Assembly (NCBI GenBank): GCA_016800925.1
Contig: JABCPU010000275.1
Span: 1 to 64,000 of the forward strand
Direction of reading: 5' to 3'
DNA from: Suillus spraguei
Taxonomy: Eukaryota; Basidiomycota; Agaricomycetes; Boletales; Suillaceae
Length of the DNA stretch: 64,000 nucleotides
Shown in pieces: positions 34,601-45,288 of the stretch (position 1 is its first letter; each line of letters starts with the position of its first letter). The notes under the pieces were generated by a model that saw nothing but the letters and a program-made list of their open reading frames with translations, was not told where the DNA came from and did no database searches. A program made the position numbers and the translations under genes.

Positions 34601-36056
34601 TCGGTATGTCCTTTTGATTCTTCTTGTCCTGCCTTCGTCCCTGCTCCCTGACCTTTACTTTTTCCATAGGTTCGTCTTCCATGACGATGTCGTCGTCCTG
34701 TCCATCATACCGCGCCTGCTCATCAGCAGGTTGTATGGTTGACGCATTGTCTCGCGCCTTTCCCTTTTTCGGTTCGTCCCTTCTTTCTTTTCCTTCTCGC
34801 GTCTTACCTTCTTGTTCTGGAGCTCTCATTGCTCCTAGAGGTATGTTCCATTGTTCTTCCCTGGGGTTTCCCTGGGGTATACTTACTGATTCAGACTTTT
34901 TCTTAGGTTCTACTACTTTAACTTCTCGTGCCTCGGGCACTGGTGCTTTCGACTGCGCCGGCTTCTCGACCGTCAGACCCTCTACTGGTTTTGCAGGGTG
35001 CTGTCTGCCCACAGGTCCGTACATCCTATCTCCTCTTAATTCGTAACGCTGACGCTGTTCTTTCTTTAGTTCTTCTCTCACGTCTCGCCCTTTCGAAGGG
35101 TAGACTCCATCAAACACTTCGTTTCTCCTTCGCGTTCCTTCCTTCGGAGTCCTATAGACTGGGTAAGTCTTTACTTCTTCTTCACTTTCTTCATTACTCA
35201 TGTATCCTAATGCCCAACAGTTTTCACGCTCTTCCTCCTCTTCACTCGCATTCTCTACCTCCGCCCATGTAATAAAGTGAGTGGATGCTGATTCCTTCCA
35301 GTTTTCGTATGCTGTCGCTAATGATTCTGTCCCCCATCGCCTTAGGGGTGCTCCGTTTGGCAACATGATCCTTCCATTATCCGACTTCCTCAAGGCTCCT
35401 TCTGTAAGTAGTTTCCCTATCACTGGACATCCTACTAACCCATGCCCTATCTCTCCACAGCCAAAGCATGCAGATGAGTTAGTGGGGTAGTTAGTAGAGT
35501 AGCTAGTATTAGGATTAGTATTTCGGTTGTTAGCACTTTGGTACCTATTATTAGCACTACTCCCAATGTTATTCACTCCAAAACCATTGTTCCTTGGTGT
35601 GAATCTGGCACTAGGAAATCTAGAATCTCGTATTCCCATTTCTTGTTCTCTCTTCTTTCTTTCTAATGGGCTTTCAATGATATCCTTTACTGCTGGATCA
35701 AGAGTGATTGCTTTGTAGTACAGGGTGCTATAATTAGCATCACCTATCCTCATCCTTCCAAGTTGCTGAATTAGATTCTCAACTTCCTCATGGGAAGTTG
35801 ACTTGGCACGTTGCCTTTGCACTGCTTTGCGAGTTTTGACAATAGGAGTTTCATCTTCCTCAGAGCTGGAATCTTCAAAGCGAGTCTTACGGACGATGGG
35901 CTTGCTCACAGATGAGTGCTTTTTGTGCTTTGCTCTCTTTGAAGATTTCGCTTTCTTCCAGTGCTCCTCCTCTGAGTCTGTACTTGATTCTGATTCTGAG
36001 TCAGTGTCACTATTTGAATTTTCACTATCTGAATCTTCAGTATCTGAGTATACCAA
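31685..36056 (-). pseudogene. Gypsy zinc-knuckle and protease frame with long C-terminal extension
   Basis: The frame from 36056 starts with a Ser/Asp/Glu-rich region (DSDSENSNSDTDSESESS). It has a CCHC knuckle CFGCGEIGHGLVGC and then a long charged linker. An aspartic protease-like segment reads LKAVIDTSSQLNIVSEHMYE, with DTS at the active site, followed by FDILLGRPWQ. About 400 residues later, near 32750, the frame turns into unlikely sequence while a second frame (NGPEEELSDDDLFLD onward) reads well down to about 32000. A third frame finishes at 31685 ([20 protein letters not shown]). At least two breaks are therefore present, or the extension is reached by frameshifting. The roughly 700-residue extension beyond protease was not recognised. 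Confidence 0.7.
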
Positions 36057-36074
36057 ATCAGTATCGAAGCGATC

Positions 36075-36746
36075 TCATTGCAAAATTTTCTCTGCAGCCT
36101 GTGACACTTCTTCAAAAGGGAAAGGAGTGGTCATACCCCTCAAGGGTGTAGGTGCCATTAATCGTGTTTCAATTTTGGCACGTAATGCCTTGGGAATCCC
36201 TTTCCAAAAATAGGTGGCATGGTCATTGCTCGAAATCTTATTTTTAGCAAGCAGCCACCCTCCTATGGCAACAAATTCTCGTGTATACTTCTTCCACTCT
36301 GACAATGTTCGTATAGAGGCAGTGCGGTGTTTGTTGACAAAGCTAACCAGGCTGCGAACTTTGTACCTCTTGGCATCTTTGTCTGCATCAAAGAAGCTGA
36401 GAAAGTCTGCCTTCAATCCAGCCCAATCATTGTTTCTATAGTGTGGCAATATTTCTATGAGTCGAGTGATACGTGATGAACAATACAGGGTAACATTCTC
36501 GCATTTTTCCCGATCGGTGGCTATCTGGTACTGGGTACATAATGTCTCATAGTGACGAAGAAATCTCTTGACTTGGTTATACTTACCCTTGAACTTCTCA
36601 GGGGCATGCTTCCCTCCTGGCAAAGGTAAGATAAGAGGTATTTGGTAAGGTTGCACTACTTGCACAGGAGCAACTGGAGGATTTGCAGGAGCGGCTTGTT
36701 GAATTTGAGCAGCTACAGCTGCACCTGGGTTTGCTGTTGGATTCAT
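36075..36746 (-). CDS. Gypsy Gag capsid-like protein
   Basis: The frame is 223 codons with a Pro/Ala-rich N-terminus (PANPPVAPVQVVQPYQIPLI) and GGKHAPEKFKGKYNQVKRFL. The core DWAGLKADFLSFFDADKDAK and ATYFWKGIPKALRAKIETRL is typical of retrotransposon capsids. Its stop at 36075 lies 19 nt before the start of the next frame, so the zinc-knuckle/protease frame may be reached by frameshift or reinitiation. Gag would form the particle in which reverse transcription takes place. Confidence 0.8.
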   Translation of the reverse strand: MNPTANPGAAVAAQIQQAAPANPPVAPVQVVQPYQIPLILPLPGGKHAPEKFKGKYNQVKRFLRHYETLCTQYQIATDREKCENVTLYCSSRITRLIEILPHYRNNDWAGLKADFLSFFDADKDAKRYKVRSLVSFVNKHRTASIRTLSEWKKYTREFVAIGGWLLAKNKISSNDHATYFWKGIPKALRAKIETRLMAPTPLRGMTTPFPFEEVSQAAEKILQ

Positions 36747-36846
36747 GATGACAATAGATAGGGGCTATGATTTAGTGAAAGTGTGTGGGTCAACAACAAT
36801 AAGACTGGTCTGAATGTGCTTGAGGAGCGTAAAAAAATAAACCACG

Positions 36847-36864
36847 CCCTCGCGGTGGGCTCCA
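36847..36864 (-). other. Gypsy primer binding site
   Basis: On the minus strand, four bases after the 5' LTR, the sequence TGGAGCCCACCGCGAGGG begins. It starts with TGG as expected for pairing with the CCA end of a tRNA. The tRNA was not identified. Confidence 0.55.
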
Positions 36865-36868
36865 ATAA

Positions 36869-38471
36869 TGTCTTCTTAGATAGATGATCTATAGATAAAG
36901 ACCTATAAAACCAAATATCTCCACGGTCAGTGATTCAGACAAATACCAATGACTGATAACGTGGTTGTACGTGGGTGGCTGTTTATGTTCCCCAGGCTAC
37001 GGTCAGCAAATGAGTCACTTCTGTGAGATCAGCAAACTCTTGGACAATGACAAAGATTCTCGAAACAACTAAACTTCAAAGAAAAACACAGAAGTCAAAC
37101 AAACTAAGAAACAAAGTAACTGGCCAAATTACTCTCTCCAATGGAATGCAGGTGTTTTGCAACAATTGTGCTACTGCAATTTGTGGGAAGTTACAACAAT
37201 CACCTTCTCAGACAAGCAGGTAGGATCCCTGGTCAAGACTAGTCACTACTTCAGAGATCTTCTAGCTTACTATTGAACCTGCTGCCAAGGAACTCACTAT
37301 GAGTATTAAGCAGATAACAGGAATGGACGTCCTTGGATTTCAATACCAAGTCCCCTTTCAATAACTAGAGTCTATCAGTCAGTGAAGACCTTAACTCAGT
37401 ATCGCTACTCAGATGTGCGAGATCAAGTGTCACTGTCAACCTCTAAAGTCTCTCCCACTAAGCTACTCTGGCCTTAGATGGACTAAAGAGACAACACAAA
37501 TATTAGAAACACAAGGACACTTAGCACCAACAAACTTTGAAAAAGAGAGAGAGACCAGTGATCCAAGAAAAAGAAGAAAAGAGAAAGATTCAAAAAAAAC
37601 AGAAGCAAGGAAACAGACAACAGAGAAAGAAAAACAGAGAGGAAGATGATGAAAGAAACTAGAATGAATTTGTCAAAGAAAAAAAATTTGTTGTCTTGCT
37701 GGTTGTCAGACACAGTGAGCTCAGGGTCTTGCTAGTTGTTGAGCACAGTGAGCTCAAGGTAGTGCTATCTCACAGAGTAGACTTCCAATCTTACTGTTGT
37801 TGACAATGTTCTTGACAGTGTGCTGATAGTGCTGGTCACACTTCACTCTCAGTTATATTTCTGAGGGGGAGAAAATCTCTCTTTTTTATTGACAAAAAGG
37901 TGGGTCTTATATAGACAAAATGAATGGCTATGCTACTGTTTTCCCACATTTTTGTAGGGGTGCTGACCTACCCTATTTATTGAATATTGTCATAGTTGAT
38001 TTGTAATATGCTCAAGGGTGTGAGAAGAAGTCATGTGGGATATCAATGGCTATGCATAAATTTGAGATCAGGTGACTATTAGTGGCTATCCTAGGAGGAA
38101 TATCAATTATGTAATATTTGAAGCATAAATCTGCACTTTTTTGTAGATGTATAGAAATGACGCGAGTGAATCATAATGTGTTTCATGAGTTTCTCTGCAG
38201 GGTAACTCTATGTAATTATTTTGCTGGGGTCACCTGACATCTGTGGGAATATTATGAAGTAGTTTCTGTAGCCAAACATACATAAACACACCCATGAAAA
38301 AAATGAATTAGAAATAATAAGCAAACTTTTACGAGCAAAAAGAAACTTTCGATTCTGTGTCATGGATTGATTTCTGAATAGAGGAACACTAAGCTATTAT
38401 AGTCCTGGTACTATTTTTCAGCTGCAGTAGTGCTTAGTCAGCCATGCACCAGACCAGTTTGGTGCGTGTCA
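36869..38471 (-). repeat. Gypsy 5' LTR (copy c)
   Basis: On the minus strand it runs TGACACGCACC to AAGACA (TG...CA) and is 1603 nt. It is adjacent to the primer binding site and Gag. It is a direct repeat of copy b and an inverted repeat of copy a. Confidence 0.88.
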
Positions 38472-40747
38472 CCGGAAAGACTCCATACGAGATGGTTCAT
38501 GGCACTCAACCTAATCTTGCCCATCTTCGCGTCTTTGGTGCTCGCTGTTTCGCTCGGATTCCCACTGAACTCCAGTTGAAGCTTGGACCACGTTCGCGTG
38601 AGGCTGTCTTCATGGGGTATCCACCTGGAGTCAAGGCTTGGAGGTGTCGCGACGCTGTTACTGGCGCGTTCTTTAACTCTCGAGATGTTATCTTCGACGA
38701 GAGTTTTACTGATCGTCCGTTTCCTGACAGTGATGATGACGACGATACCACAGTGAACGCCTCATCCTCTCCACCTGAGCCTGCTCCTCCTGCCGAGCCT
38801 CCCATGTCACCATCATTCGTCGTTCTGGTCGCATTCCCATCAATAGCGAGAAGGGTCAGCTTTTCAAGGAACGTCTCCAGGCCGACAAAGCACGTCTACT
38901 CCGTCAACGTGAACTCCGTGCAGCACGTGTCAATGGCGTACCTCCGTCATTGACAGCCTCCTCTGCATCAGAGCCTCCCATCGTCACTACTCCTACACCA
39001 ATGCCTGACCTTCCTGCACCTGCAGTCGCTGACCCGGACGAGATAGTTCCGGATGACGATGAAGTAGGTTTCCCACATGTCATCGCTAACTTGATCGTTG
39101 TCAAGGTGGCCACACTCTCTGTCCGCAGCGACACGCGTCGCAATCCCCTTGCGTCTGGATATGATCTGCGTATTCCACCTGCCACTTACGACGAAGCGAC
39201 ACGACGACCTGACAGTGACCACTGGTTAGCGGCGATGCGGAAGGAGATGAATCTCATGAGCGAGATGAATGTATACGAACTTGTGAGCCTTCCAGCGGAT
39301 CGACGGGCAATTGGGTGTCGCTGGGTCTTGGAGTTTAAGGAAGATCTCAAGGGGGGCCGGTGTTTAAGGCGAGGCTGGTTGCACAAGGTTTTTCACAGAT
39401 TCCGGGTGTTGATTTCGGCCGGACCTTTGCGCCTGTTGCGAAATCTGCGAGTATTCGGGTTCTGTCTGCCTATGCTGCTGCTCACGACTGGGAGCTTGAT
39501 TGCTTCGACGCGAAGCGTGCATTTCTCTGGGGGAAGCTGCAGGAAGATGTATACATGCGGCAACCACCTGGTTTCGAACGTCTTGGGCCCGACGGAGGAG
39601 TCTCGTTGCGCATCTGCTGTCCTCGCTTTATGGTCTCAAGCAGGCAGCGTATGACTGGTACGAGTTGTTACGCGATGTGCTAACACGTCTCGGTTTCTTG
39701 CGTTGCGAGGCAGACTACGCAGTCTTCATTTTCGATCATGTCAATGCGCAGGGTGTGCGTGTCATCTGCATTATTGCATGGCACGTTGACGACGGCCTGG
39801 CAGGGTCCAACAATCGCGCATTCCTCGACCAGACGAAGAGTCAGATTGCCAAATGCTTTGGCATCACCGATCTCGGCGCCGTATCCAAGTACCTCGGGAT
39901 TCAATTCATTCGGGATCGCAAGACGCGTGAATTATGGATGCATCAGGAGGACTACATACTCTATCTACTGGACGAGCACGGCATGACCAACTGTAATCCT
40001 GTCGCCCTTCCTATGGACCCGAATTTTCCTTTCGGGCGTCCCACTGATGTTTTCCCTCATATCGACGACCTTCACACCGAGTACCGCAAACTGATCGGCG
40101 AGCTCCTGTACCTTGCCATGTACATGCGACCCGATATTGCGCTTGCTGTCATGCGCCTCTCACAATTCAACGCGTCTCCCGAACCGAAACACTACTCCGC
40201 TGCCAAGCACGTCCTTCGCTACCTTGCAGGGACGATCACGGTGCGTACGCACTATGGGGGTGCTGGGATCAATCCAGCGTTGCATGGATTCTCTGACTCT
40301 GACTGGGCGTCGTGCCCCGAGGACCGCGTGTCGATCTCGGGATATGTTTGGTTTCTGAATGGCGGACCTGTATCACACTCGGCCAAGAAACAAACGACTC
40401 AGGCTCTCTCGTCCACAGAAGCAGAATACATGGCCCTCACCGCAGCGATCCAAGACGGCATATGGCTCCAGTCTCTATTCACCTGCCTCCAGTTCACCAT
40501 TTCTCTCCCTCTGCAGTTATTCGCCGACAACGCGGGTGCCATCGCTCTCTCCAAAGAAGCCACGAACCATATCCGTACTAAGCACATCGATCTGCGCTAT
40601 CATTTCATTCGTCGTCACATCGAAGAAGGCACTTTCATACCTATCTGGGTCTCCACGCACAAGAACACTGCCGACATCTTCACCAAGGCTCTGCCTCGTC
40701 CTGCATTCACGCATCATCGTTCCGGTTTATCTCTCGTGTCTAGTTGA
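38472..40747 (+). pseudogene. Ty1/Copia pol fragment: integrase end, RT, RNase H
   Basis: The fragment starts inside integrase (GKTPYEMVHGTQPNLAHLRV, then FGARCFARIP and the VFMGYPPGVKAWR block). RT follows: HWLAAMRKEMNLMSEMNVYE, GCRWVLEFK, KARLVAQGFSQIPGVDFGRT, LSSLYGLKQAAYDWYELLRD and the active site AWHVDDGLAG. RNase H gives SDSDWASCPEDRVSISGYVW and ALSSTEAEYMALTAAIQDG, and the C-terminus gives NTADIFTKALPRP before a stop at 40745-40747. The frame changes near 38830, 39350 and 39630, so this copy is inactive. Gag, protease and most of integrase are missing; the Gypsy LTR forms the left edge. Confidence 0.88.
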
Positions 40748-40753
40748 AGGGGG
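40746..40753 (+). other. Copia polypurine tract
   Basis: GAAGGGGG overlaps the stop codon region of RNase H and immediately precedes the TGTGTTGATATTCAACG LTR start. Confidence 0.65.
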
Positions 40754-41033
40754 TGTGTTGATATTCAACGACGTCATCGCTCGTCATAGTTAGCTTTCTA
40801 TTTTTACTTTCGGACTCTGTACGTATACCTTATAAGCCTCGCGCTTCGCCCCACTTGTACCTCAGCCGTTCTTATCATAACGCTGAGGTATGTATTTCGT
40901 TTCCTGCACGCCGTCTCTAGCTCATGTATTTCGTACCTCTAGACCTCGGTTCTAGGTACTTGCAATGTTAGCCGTTCTTATCATAACGCTGAGACCTCGG
41001 TTCTAGATCTTCTAAGACCCATGTGCGCGCTGC
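40754..41033 (+). repeat. Copia 3' LTR, right edge approximate
   Basis: It starts TGTGTTGATATTCAACGACG right after the polypurine tract. Internally it repeats CCGTTCTTATCATAACGCTGAG and ACCTCGGTTCTAG twice. The right end is not fixed because the partner LTR is outside the window or lost; a CA at about 41033 is one candidate. Confidence 0.55.
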
Positions 41034-41337
41034 ACTGCAGCCCTTTTATACCCCGCTTTCAATCGCTACGCTAACGTATTATGTGCGCTTTCTAACTCAT
41101 GTAATTGCCAATCATTTGACCCCCATAAGCCAAAGGACAACAATTTTGGAAATCGGACGAGGCAATTGTGACGTTCAAGATCCGAATACAGACACCATGT
41201 TGTACAGAGTATCATCGCCTACATACCACTTCAAACCAATCATCGTGTCCCAGGTCTACAAAGCTATTTTGAATCTAGCATCCAAATCAATCGACAATCC
41301 AGTCACGCGTATTAGCGCAAACTAACCCAATGATTGT

Positions 41338-42619
41338 TACAAAATAGCAGCAATCAAATCAGGCCATGGCCCAGGAATCACCAGCGTGCTATCGAGATTA
41401 CCCATCATTTCAATTTTTAGTACAATAGATTGTTGGTAGGAGGCTCCGTGATAATTGTCGTTGAACTTGATGAGAAGGAAGATCCAGTCACGTCCGCTAC
41501 GGATTTTTTTTTCTGATATAAAGTAGCAAGTTGGAAATGTGAACCAAAAAGCTAATGTGCTTACTGGAGAAACTTTCCGCACACATACATCTCACATACT
41601 GTCTGACGAACAGTTCGAGTGATTGAAAAGCTTGACCTCCACATTGAAGAAAACGTATGTTGCATACATCTTGAAGGCAGCAAGTTCCGGGGATATAAGA
41701 AAGAAGGCTAGAGGGAAAAATGAGCTGGGCGATTGGAATAAGAATAAGTCAAGGCAGATTCACCAGCGTCGCATTCCTTTGCTACCATGGAAATGTGATC
41801 TACAAGTCCAAAGGTCCCCAAACTCAACAAATTGATAGTCGCGGCTGGGTCGATTCCGCGTGGAGAACCATGCGCTTATTTGATGGAACCATTGTAGATG
41901 CACGGAAAAAGAACGCATCAATCTACGGATGAGGGCTTGCATCGGTCTGACAGTGTATGAGAGCAATGCAAAGGTTGATAGATCATTAACATACCGTCCT
42001 AGGAACGAGACTTGCCAACAAATGTAAGTGACGGTACAGATTGGTAGAAGACCAAAATTCATTCTGTCCAAGGGAAGTAGTCGCCGCGACGAGTTTATCA
42101 AAATTGGACTTCAGGCGAAGAATGCCATTCAACGTGATTTTTGAGTCCTCCATGGTCATACTGGAGAATTCAAGAGACTGTAGAGTGAGAGGAAAGCCAT
42201 TTCATAACGTTCCGTAACTCAAGTTTACCTCAGGCCTCTCTAGCTTCGACCTCAACAAAATGAGCGTCGTGTCGATCTCCTGCTCAGAGCCCTCTTCATC
42301 TTCATCTTGCTCATCGGAGGCCTTATAGACAATGGCTTTCTTCAGCTTGAGAAGAGAGCCATACGCGAGTTGCATTTCCAATCCACCGAGACCGGAGAGT
42401 TTACGCTTCTTAGAAAACATGAAGATTGCAACAAACAGGGGTTGGGCCGAGGGGATTGCCGCTGGGTAGGCAGACCAATGTGCGCTGAATGACTGATTTA
42501 GCATGTGACTTGCCAGAAAGACGAACCACAGGGTTAGTCAATGAAGATCGCTTCTTAGCAGCGAACCATGCAGCCCTTGAAGCTGTGGTCACCCACGAAT
42601 GAAAAAAGACAGGCGGCAA
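41338..42619 (-). CDS. hypothetical multi-exon protein
   Basis: The probable start at 42619 reads MPPVFFHSWVTTASRAAWFA. The next piece reads AHWSAYPAAIPSAQPLFVAI then MFSKKRKLSGLGGLEMQLAY, with an acidic patch DEQDEDEEGSEQEID and LILLRSKLERPE before a donor near 42230. The following exon reads EDSKITLNGILRLKSNFDKL and ends RHLHLLASLVPRT at a GTATGT donor near 41996. A last exon ends MMGNLDSTLVIPGPWPDLIA at 41338. The join between the first two pieces and the middle region (41640-41950) is unclear. No domain was recognised. Confidence 0.45.
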
Positions 42620-42840
42620 ATGTAGTTTACTCTTCTTTACTCTTCATTACCGCTGTAAAGATTGACCGTCCGCAGCTGAGCGGAGTCCTTGTTTGAAATA
42701 AGGCGTGGCACATTGGATTTATGAGTCTTCTACAAGGCTGGTAACATATACATATAGTATAGCAATAACAGCATAGAGTATACAGAGAGAGTAACAACTG
42801 ACCGTCATATGGAAAACTCTGTAACAAACAGCGTAGAGTA

Positions 42841-44013
42841 TCAACACAATACAAATTGGAGCGAAGGTACGAGGGCAACGTATTCCGCTTGTTCATCTAT
42901 GACTGCATTATCGCTGACAATCAGACTCTCCAGTGGACACCCTGACCGTGCCAGGAATGCCTTGAACTCCTCATGAGGCCACTTTGGTATGTTGTGAACA
43001 GCAAGTGCACGTAGAGTGGGGAGTGAGAGCGCATTGAACAAATCGCAGAATTGGGGCCCTACGTCAGTGTTAATGTAACAATCACGAGTGATATGCAAGG
43101 TTTGAAGTTTGGTGTGCGTGAATGGCTCTAACGCTTCTTGGACATAATCGAAAAATATGATAACCGTCAAAGAAGAGAGATTGGGAGCTAGCTGGAGCAA
43201 TTGGAGAACACCGTCCGGTTGCCATATTTCGATCTTGATTGTTGTCAGGTGGGCCCAGGGATTGCAAGACGACAAGTGATGGGAGCCGAATAACAACCCT
43301 GATACAGCAAGACTGTCCAGAGTGAGCGGCAGTTGCGAGAAAGAGCGTGAGATTCTAGCTGTTGCATCCCCATCATCAGTAAAGCTACGATGGTATACGT
43401 ATACGTTCATGAATATCTCTTCAAGTGCTGGGAAGTTTGCGAACATGTTAAGTTCAGGTTCATCATGATCGGGATACCATATATCAACACGGAGAGATGA
43501 GATTTGATTAACATAGGGCCGAAGAAGGCATTGTATCTTGGACCAGTGACCATCCGCGTGGAAACCAAGTCTTATCGAGAGGGAACGTCCACGTGCACGC
43601 TTGAGCCAAGAGTCATAGCAGAAGGCTACCGGCTGCCAATCTCTGTCATCAACTTCTACAGACAGCATACACCACAAGTTGGGCATGCCCACGGCAACCT
43701 CCCTCCAAAGTCGACATACTCTGGTCAATAGCATAGGTGCAGATAGCTTTGATGGGAGCTGCAGTTCATTGAGATCCGAAAATTGCGGGAGACAGTGGTA
43801 AAAAATTTGGGATAACACTTCTGTTGGCAGGCGCCAGAGAGGTGATATGAGTCTCTTGTGTAAATTAATGGACTCGATGATCCCGTTCTTCTGCTCGAAG
43901 AGCTGCTGCTGGAGAGTTTGGATACCATCCATGATTGTTTGCAGACCTGAGATATTGTGCGAAACTGCGTCCAACTGGTGTTGACGTTCGATGATAATGG
44001 CACTGATGTCCAT
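42841..44013 (-). CDS. F-box protein, basidiomycete type
   Basis: This is a single 390-codon exon. An N-terminal helical segment (residues about 1-50) with a leucine/glutamine-rich coiled-coil character precedes the F-box ISPLWRLPTEVLSQIFYHCL (about residues 56-75) and LLTRVCRLWREVAVGMPNLW. The rest shows irregular leucine-rich repeat-like strands (LDSLAVSGLLFG, LSSLTVIIFF, LQTLHITRDC, LRALAVHNIP). F-box proteins bring substrates to SCF ubiquitin ligases through SKP1; the substrate is unknown. This large mushroom family varies fast in number. The gene is intact and intronless. Confidence 0.85.
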   Translation of the reverse strand: MDISAIIIERQHQLDAVSHNISGLQTIMDGIQTLQQQLFEQKNGIIESINLHKRLISPLWRLPTEVLSQIFYHCLPQFSDLNELQLPSKLSAPMLLTRVCRLWREVAVGMPNLWCMLSVEVDDRDWQPVAFCYDSWLKRARGRSLSIRLGFHADGHWSKIQCLLRPYVNQISSLRVDIWYPDHDEPELNMFANFPALEEIFMNVYVYHRSFTDDGDATARISRSFSQLPLTLDSLAVSGLLFGSHHLSSCNPWAHLTTIKIEIWQPDGVLQLLQLAPNLSSLTVIIFFDYVQEALEPFTHTKLQTLHITRDCYINTDVGPQFCDLFNALSLPTLRALAVHNIPKWPHEEFKAFLARSGCPLESLIVSDNAVIDEQAEYVALVPSLQFVLC

Positions 44014-45288
44014 GGGCTCAATTAAACAGTGGAATTTCGATTAGGAATTGTGGTTCGGGGATACGGAGTGTCGAGGTGAGGTATCTGCTAACGGTCAATA
44101 ACGCATCAGATGAAACATCTTCATGAACGTACAATTACCTGTGACCGTAACTGAAGGGAATGGTTGTTATTCGCAAAGAGAAGTGTCTAATACTTCGGCA
44201 CTTAAGATGATGATCTGCAACGCAGCAATGATATTCGCGACGAGACTTTTGGATTGATTATTGTTTGTATGATGTGACCCGTTATGAGGTACCGCGTGCG
44301 TGTGACGAATGTGAGAAGCGTAAACTCTCAGATGCGGCACAAGGGTAAATGAGGACGCTCGAATGACCAGATACAAGTCAGGTAGATTCCAGAACGGCCA
44401 AACGTTACAGAAACAAGGTACTACTTTCTTATACTAGTGAGATAACGAAGCTTGTGATTAATCGGCAGATAGGGTAAATGTTTCAGATGGCGCAACTGTC
44501 AGTCCATCTTCTTGAAGTGCGAAGAGTTAAACATTCAAACTTGCAAGCTTGAAGCTAGGCCCTGGTAGTATTCATATCCGATGTACATTGAATCCCTAAG
44601 TTATGCATTGTTACGATATGCATTATGAGCAAGTCTACTGTACTTCACTGCGTTAACCAGCCTCGTTTGCATTCCAGGACACTCCTCCCAGTGCATTCAT
44701 TTGGCTGACTCTTGTATCCACTCCGTCACCTTTCCTATCAACTTTAATCTAAACGTTCGAACACTTTGATCCTCTCGGCAACTTCGTGTCCTGGCCGCTC
44801 TTTTCGCTTCACACTCTGCTCCCCCTTAATTCTCATCACGCACTCTGGTATTTGTCCCATTAGTTGTATAATGCATTTGTACAAGCGCTCCGCTCTCTCC
44901 GCTCTCTTTACAGCAGTAATGAAGAGTGATTAAGCTACGTTCGCCACCTGTAGTCTGCACTCGGTCTTTCTGGCAAGTAGGTGTCAAAATTTGCAAGATG
45001 CTTTCCGTTGTGTGACAGAATGTCGTCGACCTGTCGCAGCGCCAATTTGTAGTCGTTGAAGTTGTTCCCAAGAGAGACATTACAGTCACGAGTGCCGAAG
45101 TGCGCACAGAACACTCGTCAAACAACACAGCATGATACGATGGACAGAAATGTGATCGAGCTCCGGTGGCATTTCGTGCTTTATATATGTAGAAAGAGAG
45201 CCGACCAAAGGGGTGTGCTTGTATTGCTAGGATCTAATCACACAGAAATCCAACCAATGAATAAGACATATACTTGGGCAATTCCATA
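44014..45288. other. no gene recognised
   Basis: This intergenic DNA between the F-box and protease genes has only short frames without family resemblance. Confidence 0.4.

Larger units (their letters stand above)
23621..38471 (-). mobile_element. Ty3/Gypsy LTR retrotransposon, about 14.9 kb
   Basis: Two direct LTRs of about 1.6 kb (23621-25252 and 36869-38471) flank an 11.6-kb internal region read on the minus strand. In order it contains a primer binding site, gag, a zinc-knuckle/protease frame with an unusual long extension, pol (RT, RNase H, integrase) and three small frames beyond integrase. The integrase lies after RT, as in Ty3/Gypsy. The right LTR abuts Copia pol sequence, so insertion into a Copia element is likely. 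The left flank is the inverted LTR, not Copia DNA, so the left junction has been rearranged. Confidence 0.88.

Noticed and set aside
32356..36213. Plus-strand ORFs of 100-270 codons inside the Gypsy element
   Set aside because: They are antisense to the Gag/protease frame, which carries the zinc knuckle and protease motifs.
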